A stretch of 15,513 bases of DNA, from contig JAENRP010000604.1 of the NCBI GenBank assembly GCA_024741835.1, forward strand, positions 1 through 15,513, in the 5' to 3' direction. The position numbers were made by a program, and so were the translations under genes. The notes below the pieces were generated by a model. That model saw only the letters and a program-made list of their open reading frames with translations, did no database searches and had not been told where the DNA came from. This document shows positions 8,395-15,513 of the stretch, one piece after another. The DNA comes from Diplocarpon mali. Lineage: Eukaryota; Ascomycota; Leotiomycetes; Helotiales; Drepanopezizaceae. How positions within the stretch are numbered: the stretch's first letter is position 1; each line of letters opens with the position of its first letter.

Positions 8395-8800
8395 GCGGTT
8401 ATTGCGTTTTATTATATTCTGATCCTTTAGCTTATCGATGTAGCGAGTTAGGGCGTTGGCAAAAGGGTTTTCAGAGCCGGATCAGTAGGTAATTGTAAAG
8501 TTGTATTCAAAGAGAAGCTCGGCCTAGCGGGCCTATTAAGAACTGAGGTTTTTTATAATTATAAAGTACTTAAATGCTTTATAGTCTATATATACTACGA
8601 TTCGGTAGGGTGCTCCTATAAGCTCGGCTCTGAAATGGCCAAATGATCGAATAATAGCTAGCATCTCCTTATTATATATAGTATAGTTCAGCTCGGCCAG
8701 TGCTATAGTCTTACTATAGTAGGCAACCGGGAGCCATTCGGACCTATATCGCTGCGATAATATAAAGGCGACTATACTATCGGAAGCATTAGTTTCCAGT
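8395..8800 (-). other. RNase H domain of the inner element
   Basis: Reads ETNASDSIVAFILSQ, then LPVAYYSKTIALAELNYTIY and NKEMLAIIRSF, then IDYKAFKYF, and SGSENPFANALTRYID. These correspond to the family blocks TDASD, PVAYYSKxMxPAELNYxIHDKEMLAI, YTDHKALEYF and GxENxxADALSR. The first active-site Asp is Asn (GAT to AAT) and the ADALSR-block Asp is also Asn; the Glu and the DHK-block Asp are kept. About 80 codons (roughly 8560-8790) have no stop, the best-preserved stretch of the window. Confidence 0.9.
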
Positions 8801-8989
8801 ATATAAGGGAGGTCTTGCCTATAGTGCTAAAGGATTAGGGCATGCGTAAGAGCTTCTTACAGCTATAGGAAGCTTTGCTCGCATTCGGGGGTAAATCGGA
8901 AGGGAACGTTATTTTTAGTAAAGTGCATTAAAGGGGTAGCAATAAGACTATAGTCTTAAATAAAACGATAATAAAAGTTATAAAAACTA

Positions 8990-9765
8990 AGGAATAATTA
9001 AATACCCTTTATAATAAAGGGGTAGGTCCAATTCTCTACTATTACTACTTTATTAAGGTCGACCCAAACGCCTTTAATAGTAATTATAAAGCCAAGGTAC
9101 TTAATCTCTATAATATTAAACTTATACTTCTTTAAGTCGGCCTGCAATCCTATATCTGATAATTGCTAAAGAACCCGTTTTATATGCGATTTATAGTTGA
9201 GTTGGTTAATAGAGTAAATAAGGATATCATCTAAGTAGGCTATATAAAAATTATTAAGGTAATCGAAAAGGACGTCGTTTATATACCTTTAATAGGTCGC
9301 AAGGCTATTAGTAAGGCCGAAGGGGAGCACTTTACACTTATATACGCTATATTAAGTTTTAAAAGTAGTAAGCTCTTTAGAGTTAAGGTCCATTCGGATC
9401 CGGTAGAAAGCTTATTGTATATTAAGCTTTATAAAAATCTAAGCGCCGGCTAATCGAGCTAGGGTCTTATTAATTAAGGGTAAAGGATATTAATCTTTAC
9501 AAGTAAGGTTATTAAGCATATAGTAGTTAATATAAAATTATAAGGAGCTATCGGCCTTTTTTATAAATAGTACTAGCGTAGTATAGGAGGTAGAAGAGGC
9601 CTTAATAAATCCTTTATTAAGGTTATTAATAAGGTACGCCTTTAATATTTCCAGTTTAGGTATAAACATCTTATATAAAGGGGAGTATTAAAGGGCCTTC
9701 TAAGCACCTTCGGCTATAAGCTCAATTTTATAATTATAGGGTCGATAGGGCGGCAGCATATTAGA
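8990..9765 (-). other. Reverse transcriptase domain of the inner element
   Basis: The catalytic YLDD motif is intact (TAC TTA GAT GAT, 9226-9237 on the minus strand), preceded by INDVLFDYLNNFYIA and followed by ILIYS. Upstream are PLINKTLARLAGA, then IFIKLNI and AFYRIRMDLNSKELTTF (about 9361-9480), and LPYRPYNYKIELIAEGA near 9705-9763, the usual start of the domain in this family. Several Gln/Trp positions are now stops. Confidence 0.95.
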
Positions 9766-10429
9766 AGCGGCTTTTAAGAATATATATTAGTACTCCTTAT
9801 AGGCGGCTGGAATCGGTTTCTCGGTTAATTCGAGGGAGGCAGTTAGAATAGCTACCGAAACCTCTCTATTATAATATTAGTTTAAGAGGATATCGGTTTC
9901 TTATTATTAGGTTAGATATTCTTAATTATCTTAAATCAATCAATCAATTTTATAAAATAAGATACTAAAGAGCTTTGCGCTTTACTAATTCCTAGCTATT
10001 ATATAAAAAGCATAAGCTAAAATTGCATATATATTTAAAGATAAAAGGGGAGTTTTGCACTTTACTATCTACTTATAGGTGCGTTTTAAGGTTGAAATAG
10101 AGGAAGGAGCTAAGTTAGGCTTAGTCGCATTAAGCTCTTGCTTTATAATTAATATATTGCAAGAGTAGTCCTTAGAAAAGGTATTACCTTTGACTTAGGG
10201 TAAAATCGGGGTAGAATTAGTAAAAGAGTATTTAATCGGAATAGGAGGTGATTTAAAAAGGAGGTAGGAAAGGGTTTCCTAATATTAAGCTTTATACTTA
10301 GAAAGGGATTGTTTTAATGCTATATCATATTAATTTGCATTTCGCTAGTAATATTAATTTAAGTTTTATTATTTAGTATTAGTGATTTCGATATTCCTTA
10401 TAAAAGAGATAGTAGGAGGATAGGAATCG

Positions 10430-10760
10430 GGCTAGGTTAGCTTATAAAAAGTATAATTAATAGAAACTTTATACTCCTTAAGCCAGGCTTATCTTAAAAT
10501 CACTCTATAGTTGCCGAGGTTGGTAATAAGAAAGGGAGTAAAAGATTGAATTTGCTAATTAATATATAGATTAAATAGTATATAATAAGTAATAGTACTA
10601 CCCTAAGAGCTATTATATCTTTTAATTAAAAAGGGTATAAGGAGTATATAAATCAAAGGTTTAAGGAAAGAAGATAAAGATTTAAGTAATACCAAATCAA
10701 TTAAAGCATACTTATTAGCGCTTATATCAATTAATGCTAATACTTTATAAGAAATACTAT
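10430..10760 (-). other. Aspartic protease domain of the inner element
   Basis: Reads ALIDISANKYALID, equal to the family's ALIDTGA(N)xxAFID with Asp kept, Thr to Ile and Gly to Ser, then PLIYILLIPF and, about 70 residues on, NLGNYRVILR-stop-AWLKEYKV, matching the LGxHDVILGxxWL...HxV block at the end of Ty3/gypsy proteases. The catalytic DTG loop is damaged, so the enzyme would be inactive even without the stops. Confidence 0.8.
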
Positions 10761-10822
10761 TCTTTAAAAGTAGGATCCGTTTTATTATCGAATTGCTACT
10801 AAGGAGGTATTTTAAATCGAGG

Positions 10823-12055
10823 TATCGTATATTATAAAGTGCGCTTAAGAAGGAGGCTTTACTTAAGCGGAGGCATTTCCCTTAGGAGTCGGAAGGGAAA
10901 GGGAAGCGTTACTATTATCTTATTTAGCCTTAGGGTCCTCCTCTTTATCACTATTCTATCCTTAGCTATTATTATACTTAAGCTTATTAATATAAGAGCT
11001 ATAATACCTAAGAGTAATAGAAGGGGATTTTGGCCATTTGTCAAACTGATTTTTTCGATTAGCTAAAGGGGAAGCGCTAAGGGTATCGGTCTAGCGTAGA
11101 GGAAATAAGGGAGTTCCAGACTTAGCGAAACCAGGGGCAGGGGTACTATACTAAGGTCGATTCGGATACGATTCGGAAAGGTTTCTTAGCAAAGGGTTTG
11201 ATTTATTATTATTTCCTTATTAAGCATTTTTACTAGAATTAGCTTTAGCTTTAGTACTTAACCTCTTTCTATATTATATCTGATTATATAGCATCCTCTT
11301 AGCGCGCTATCTAATGTCTTCTTATTAAATGGTAGTAACCTACTTATCCAATATCCTAGTCTTATGCCACTTTTATATAAGGGGGGTTTGGAAGCGTTTT
11401 AGGATTTTCTCCCTAAGGGCGCTATAAAGTCGACCGTTATCGTCGATCTTTACTATAGCGGCCAATTAAGAGAACTTAAGGTAGAATTCCTAAAAAGACT
11501 TATTAGCCTTTATATAAAGGGTAGTAAACTCGATCTTAGCTTCTTTACATTCTGCTAGGTTAGTTAAAAACTTAGCAAGTTGACTTACTAGGGTTTTGGC
11601 AATGATTCGGGCGTTTCTATTAAGTACCTAAGGGGTCAGCTAGTCCTTAGCTATACCCTTAGTCTAATTTAAAATATAGTTAAACTAGGCCTATTCCTTA
11701 TAGAAGTAGGGGTAGTAAAGCTTTAAATTATCAAGTACGCAGGCCTCTTAGTATTTAGCGTAGTAATTATAGCCATTAGATAGTTTCTAAGTAAGGTTTA
11801 ATATATTATAAATGCAAGGGAGGTTTAGCTATTAAGCTAAAAGCGAACTAGTAGTATATTAGTTAAGGAAAGCAGAAGAAGGATTATCTTAATTATCGCG
11901 TCGCTTATTATACGCAGTAAAGGAAATAAAAGGAGGTAAGTCGAAGTCTATAGAGCGTTAAAGACGCGTAGGTGAACCGGAGGTATTTCGGAGTTTAAGT
12001 ATAGGTATTTTCTTAATTAATCTTAGGATGCCTTTAAAAGCGCTTCAAAGGTCAT
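10823..12055 (-). pseudogene. gag: Inner Gag, broken
   Basis: A minus frame in the register of remainder 0 reads, at about 11390-11790, TKGIAKD-stop-LTP, VLNRNARIIAKTLVSQLAKF, LAECKEAKIEFTTLYIKANK, FYLKFS-stop-LAAIVKIDD and LYSALREKILKRFQTPLI. This matches the capsid-like retrotransposon Gag core (family pattern W-x-R-F ... F-x-x-F ... L). Stops sit at expected Trp/Gln sites. The N-terminal boundary is not determined: an ATG at 12055 is in another frame. A CCHC knuckle is expected toward the C-terminus, but the region near 10980-11030 shows only a Tyr/Ser-rich patch (RYYSSYINKLKY) that does not fit the spacing. Gag is -1 to pol, with a TAA near 10817. Confidence 0.75.
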
Positions 12056-12443
12056 CTAAATCTCTTTTTTAATCGATTAACTATTAGTATATAAAATTCA
12101 ACTTATAGTTATGCTTATTATATTCTTTTAATATAGATATAAGTTATACCTATAAGGAATCTAGTTCGGCTTATAATATAATGACTTTAAGGCTATTATC
12201 ATCGGCTAGTAAGGAGTTAGTAAGAAAGGTACTAAGGGTAATACTGGCACCTCCTTAAGAAGGAGAGCAAGGGGTCTTTGAAGACCGAGTAATAGGAGGA
12301 ACTATTCTTTAAGCTTATAGCAGGAGCTTAGTATAGGTCTTCTAGTATATTATTATACTTATTAGGGTTTCGGTCGACTACTAGGAATAATATAAATAAA
12401 TATTATAATGCTATCTCTAGCGAAGTAAAAGAGTTATTAATAA
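12056..12443 (-). other. Leader region of the inner element, with no identified primer site
   Basis: Between the 5' LTR (right copy) and the first solid gag sequence. The minus strand just after the LTR reads TTATTAATAACTCTTTTACT, where the primer-binding site should be. It does not match the 3' end of a tRNA I know; with RIP reversed it could read TTGTTGGTGACTC-like, but that is guesswork. Self-priming as in some chromoviruses is an alternative. No other signal was seen. Confidence 0.4.
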
Positions 12444-12735
12444 TATAATAATTAGGAGTATAACCTCTGCTTAGTACTAATACGTATATAAATCATATAA
12501 TAATACTAATAGAACATCTTAATAATAACTTAGAATTAATAACTACTAAGCCTTAAAGGAGTGGAAGGGTATAGAATATATATATAAAGAAAAAAGGGTC
12601 ATCCGCTTAAAAGGAGCTAAACCGGATGCCAACCGGGGGTAACCTGGTTTATAGCCTATACTAAGATTGCACTAAGCCGTAGCCGAACCGGGTATGAACC
12701 GGGGTACAACCTACATATAGTGACAATCCGTCACA
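12444..12735 (-). repeat. Inner element LTR, right copy (5' LTR)
   Basis: 292 bp, same length as 6378-6669 with no gap. Its right end ATCCGTCACA keeps the original terminus, while its left end TATAATAATTAGG is the RIP-altered form of TGTGACGACTGGG. So each copy preserves the end that the other lost. It is the 5' LTR because gag follows it on the minus strand. Confidence 0.95.
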
Positions 12736-12740
12736 ACTCC
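12736..12740. repeat. Target site duplication ACTCC, right copy
   Basis: Identical to 6373-6377. Both copies lie in the outer integrase frame; removing 6378-12740 (6363 bp, a multiple of 3) restores one continuous codon register. Confidence 0.9.
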
Positions 12741-15513
12741 AGTCGGTTTATAGATTATCATTCGATAAGTAAAGAGTATTTTATAAAAGTGTTTTATCCA
12801 ATTTTTAAATCCTCTATAGGTAACTTTAGATAGTCTATTAAGAATATCGCAATATCCTTGCTCTATTAATCTATTAGCTTTCGAGTTATATACTAAGATT
12901 TAAACCTATTTAATACTATATTTTTATAAAAAAGCTTTAACTACTCCTTTATTTTCAAGGCCTCTATTAATAGTTAGTCTGCTAAAAAGTCTATAGCAAT
13001 AGACTATATCTTCTTAAAGGAACTTTATAATAGATTCAAAGTTAGCAGATCTTAAAGGTCGTCCTTTAAGCTATCCTAATAGGTCTTCCTTTACTAGAAT
13101 AAAATATATAATCCTATTTTCAATTATTAGTACTTATATAATATTAAGACTAACTTTATAAAAAAGGCCTAATAGCTAGGTTAAGAATAAGGGATTCTCT
13201 TTACAATTAGGTTTTCGTTTCTAATAAGGGACGCAACTTTTTATAAAGGCTTTATAATCCTTAAAAGAACCCTTTTAAAAGAATTTCCTTAAAAGTCGGT
13301 AGTAGGTAGACTTAGCTCCTTAATAGCCAGTTTCCTTATAAATATCTTAAATAGCCTTAGCCCTTAGTTTTTCATTATCTAAGTAGAGTTATATAAGGAA
13401 TAAGTTATTACTCCTTTTAAATAATCGTCTTTCTTATATTAGATAAGTCAGAGCTTTAGCTTTGAATTTCTAAAAATCCTTAAAAGCAACTATCTTTAGT
13501 TATTTAAGTATAATTAAAAATTTCGCGATTTCTTTAAAGTCACTTAAGTAGTTAAGTAATAAAATTCTCTTATTTGACTCGCGGGTTAGGACTAAGAGTC
13601 GAGTCCCTTTAAGGCAATATATCGATAGATAACCAACTTCGTTCTTTACCTACTTATTAATATCTATTTCATCTTCTTTAATCAAATCAAAGGAGTAGGG
13701 GCAAGTTCTTCTTAAAAGGCCGTTTATAATAGTATTTTTCATTCTTAAAATGTATTTGACTTTAAAGTCTATTAGTCTTATTTAAGCAATCTATTTTATT
13801 AGTAAGGCTTTAAGTAAGTCGCTTATAGCTTTATTCAATTGTTTTATTAGCACTTTAATATTAGTTTTAAAGATAAAGTAAGTGCTATAGAGGTCGCTTC
13901 TTATCTTTTTCATTGCCTTTAAGGCGCTTTTACATTCTTATTTAATAGTATTATACTTTATCTTTACTAGATTCTAAAGACTACTTTTAAAGTGAGCTAG
14001 ATGTCTTTTCTACTAGCTATTAGCTTATTAAAGGATAGTACCCTATTTAATTAAGCTTGCGTTAACTATTAGTATAATTAGCCTAGCGTCAGCTCTATAG
14101 TCTATTTTAATCAAATATAGCACCTTAAGTAACGCTTGCTTCAGTTGTTTTATAGCCTCTATTTAAGATTCCTCTTATTGAAACTCAGCCCCTTTTTAAA
14201 ATAAGAAGTAAATAGGTACTACCTTTTTAGTAAAATCCTTAATTTAAATGCGATAGTATACTATAATACTAATGAATACGCAAGCTTCTACTACGTTATT
14301 ATACCTTTTCTATTTATCGATTTTGAGTACTTTAGCCCTCTAAGGACTTCGGCTATTAGAATTAGTAATAAAACTAATAATTTCCATCGATAGAAGATAG
14401 TATTATAACTTCGGACCGACTATTGCTCCTACCCTTTCGAATTATATAAGCACCTAGTCCAAGTTCTAAATATATTCTATTATAAATTATCGTATACTAG
14501 GGAGAACTTCTTTATAATTATAAAATAATCTTAATCCTTTTACTCCTATATCATCTATATAAGGGAGCGCAATATTAAGTATATAATCTACTAGTATTTT
14601 ATAGATTATTTAAATAAATTAAGCGATCGAATTTATAGCCTCTTAAGGTAATCTTATTATTTGAAGTAGCTTAAGAAGGGTTTAAATTACTATTATATCT
14701 CTCAATTTAACGTTAAGAATGAATTGGTTGTATTTAAAGAAGAAGTTAATAAAAGAGCTATAGGTTAATCCTACAAATTCATTCGAGAACTCATCCATAT
14801 TCGGAGGAACATTAGCGTCCTTAACAGTTACTCGGTTCATTTCTACTACTGCTATTATTAATCTATAAGTTCCCTTCTCTTTTTTAGCAATTAAGAACTA
14901 TTTATTCCTATAAGGGCTATTATAGAACTTAAGAATACTTTACTTTAGCCTATCCTTTAATATTTCGATTACCTTTTTTTAAAGAGCTTTAAAGACCCTA
15001 AATGTTTTCTTTTACTAAGCTTTATAAGGTATTATCTTAATCTTAATATAAGGCGTAACCTCTTTTCGAATCTAGCCAAGTTCCATTTAGTCAAAAGCTA
15101 AGGCATCCTTTCGATTTATTAAGGTTTTATAAAGTAGTTCGCGTTCTTACTCTATTAAGTTATCTCTAATTTTTAGTATATTAAAACGTTCTTTTATTAG
15201 CTAATATCCAATAGGTTTATTAGAAAATCTGCCTATAATAAACTTATCGAATTTACTACCTAGCTTTAGAGGTTAAAGCTTCTTATCTTATTTAAACTAA
15301 TTATCTAATCCTCTAGGCTTCGAACCGTTAAAGATTCCCTAATCTACCAATTGTACTTTATTAGCCTTACTTTTATATATAGTTCGAATATTAGCTAGTA
15401 CTATACTTCTCTACTTCTTTCCTTTTTTATCAAATCTTATAAAACGGTCCGAATTTTTCTTTTTAAAAATAAATAAAAGATTTTCTAAGTTATTAATTTA
15501 AAGTATATAAATA
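12741..15513 (-). pseudogene. pol: Outer pol, N-terminal and central part: RT, RNase H, first part of integrase
   Basis: A minus frame (register remainder 0) runs from the right edge to the insertion point. About 15020-15200 holds the pre-RT linker (KDALAFD, then KEVTPYIKIKIIPYKA). RT: FYNSPYRNK, FLIAKKEKGTYRLI, MNRVTVKDANVPPNMDEFSN, and the catalytic YIDD followed by IGVKG (TAT ATA GAT GAT, 14550-14561). RNase H: VNASL at 14055-14066, where relatives have an Asp (now AAC, Asn), then KAMKKIRSDLYSTYFIFKTN, VLIKQLNKAISDLLKALL, and a GLLRR block (about 13690-13760). Integrase: a KETGY-stop-GAKSTYYRL zinc-binding region (about 13350-13400), then TINRGLENKGVVKAF, where the second catalytic Asp is Asn, and NSKANRLIEQG with the Glu kept (about 12860-12950); it is cut right after YKPTG. 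The motif wording is that of a common fungal Ty3/gypsy lineage distinct from the inner element. Confidence 0.88.
13577..13599. repeat. 23-nt GC-rich imperfect palindrome, copy C (within outer pol)
   Basis: ACTCGCGGG-TTAGG-ACTAAGAGT. It aligns without gaps to the copies at 2245 and 3130; three of its four differences from copy B are transitions. It lies between RNase H and integrase in outer pol, where it is translated as part of a stop-free segment, and its right arm no longer pairs well. Confidence 0.55.

Larger units (their letters stand above)
6670..10822 (-). pseudogene. pol: Inner Pol polyprotein: protease, RT, RNase H, integrase, chromodomain
   Basis: One minus-strand register (plus coordinate leaving remainder 1 on division by 3) carries every Pol domain from about 10760 to the stop TAA at 6670-6672, nearly 4.1 kb without net indel. 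Domain order: protease (about 10430-10760), RT (about 8990-9765), RNase H (about 8395-8800), integrase (about 7045-8250), chromodomain (about 6850-6980) and a short tail ending ...SFFQKGE-stop. Stops are frequent and mostly TAA/TAG at positions where relatives have Gln or Trp. The N-terminus is not clear; pol is offset -1 from gag, so a Gag-Pol product would have needed frameshifting. Pol would process Gag, copy the RNA and integrate the DNA. This copy cannot work: besides the stops, the first integrase Asp and an RNase H Asp are now Asn. Confidence 0.9.
6378..12735 (-). mobile_element. Inner Ty3/gypsy chromovirus, complete structure, RIP-inactivated
   Basis: A 6358-bp element bounded by two LTRs of equal length (292 bp) and a 5-bp duplication ACTCC. 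Transcription direction is right to left: right LTR, leader, gag, protease, RT, RNase H, integrase, chromodomain, polypurine tract, left LTR. The chromodomain at the C-terminus of Pol places it among the chromoviruses, whose integrase targets chromatin marks. gag lies in a frame -1 relative to pol; pol holds one register from about 10760 to 6670. Many in-frame stops and several lost catalytic residues make it inactive. It sits inside the integrase gene of the outer element, so it is the younger insertion. Confidence 0.95.
5781..15513 (-). mobile_element. Outer Ty3/gypsy retrotransposon (partial), interrupted by the inner element
   Basis: A minus-strand pol enters from the right edge (pre-RT linker, RT, RNase H, integrase zinc-binding region and core), is cut at 12740/6378 by a complete second element, and resumes at 6377 with the rest of integrase, ending near 5781. 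Gene order protease/RT/RNase H/integrase is that of Metaviridae (Ty3/gypsy). RT motif wording differs clearly from the inner element, and no chromodomain was seen after the integrase, so it is another family. gag, protease and 5' LTR would lie right of the window; the 3' LTR was not found. Confidence 0.85.

Noticed and set aside
10800..10830. TTTAAAA as a -1 frameshift site between gag and pol
   Set aside because: It is not in the phase that the gag frame would need, and the surrounding sequence is too mutated to trust any heptamer.
10980..11030. CCHC zinc knuckle in the inner Gag
   Set aside because: A Tyr/Ser patch is present, but spacing does not fit CX2CX4HX4C even allowing Cys to Tyr changes.
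10839..11066. Open stretches on both strands (plus 10839-11066, minus 10859-11044)
   Set aside because: They lie in the gag C-terminal region, in frames used by neither gag nor pol. Overlapping openness on both strands with low complexity indicates chance.

Overview
The window looks like a repeat-dense, AT-rich block from a filamentous ascomycete (Pezizomycotina) genome, heavily altered by repeat-induced point mutation (RIP). It holds no intact gene. CpA and TpG are scarce, TpA is very common, and recognisable reading frames are broken almost only by TAA/TAG/TGA at places where the protein family has Gln, Trp or Arg. Frames run for kilobases without net indels. The two long terminal repeats (LTRs) of one element differ only by transitions. 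No bacterial or plasmid signals, CRISPR, tRNA or rRNA were seen.

Layout, left to right. (1) 1 to about 2.0 kb: the 5' part of a Ty1/copia retrotransposon on the minus strand. It has an LTR, a primer-binding site of the half-tRNA-iMet type, a leader with four copies of a short repeat, and a broken gag that runs off the left edge. (2) About 2.1-5.4 kb: two unidentified broken reading frames that face each other tail to tail, one plus (about 2304-3525) and one minus (5384 to about 3555). (3) 5.8 kb to the right edge: pol of a Ty3/gypsy retrotransposon on the minus strand ('outer' element), entering from beyond the right edge with RT, RNase H and integrase and ending near 5.78 kb. (4) 6378-12735: a complete second Ty3/gypsy element of another family ('inner' element), also on the minus strand, inserted into the integrase core of the outer one. 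It has 292-bp LTRs at both ends, gag, protease, RT, RNase H, integrase and a chromodomain, a polypurine tract, and a 5-bp target duplication ACTCC. It is a chromovirus.

How the parts relate. The outer integrase reads in frame across the junction once the inner element and one ACTCC copy are removed, so the inner element inserted after the outer one. Both were then mutated by the same transition-only process, which also changed catalytic residues. The two unknown frames lie just downstream of the outer pol, in the position where some LTR elements carry extra genes, but no outer 3' LTR could be placed, so their ownership is open. They are the best candidates here for something undescribed. Boundaries marked 'about' come from reading translated frames by eye.
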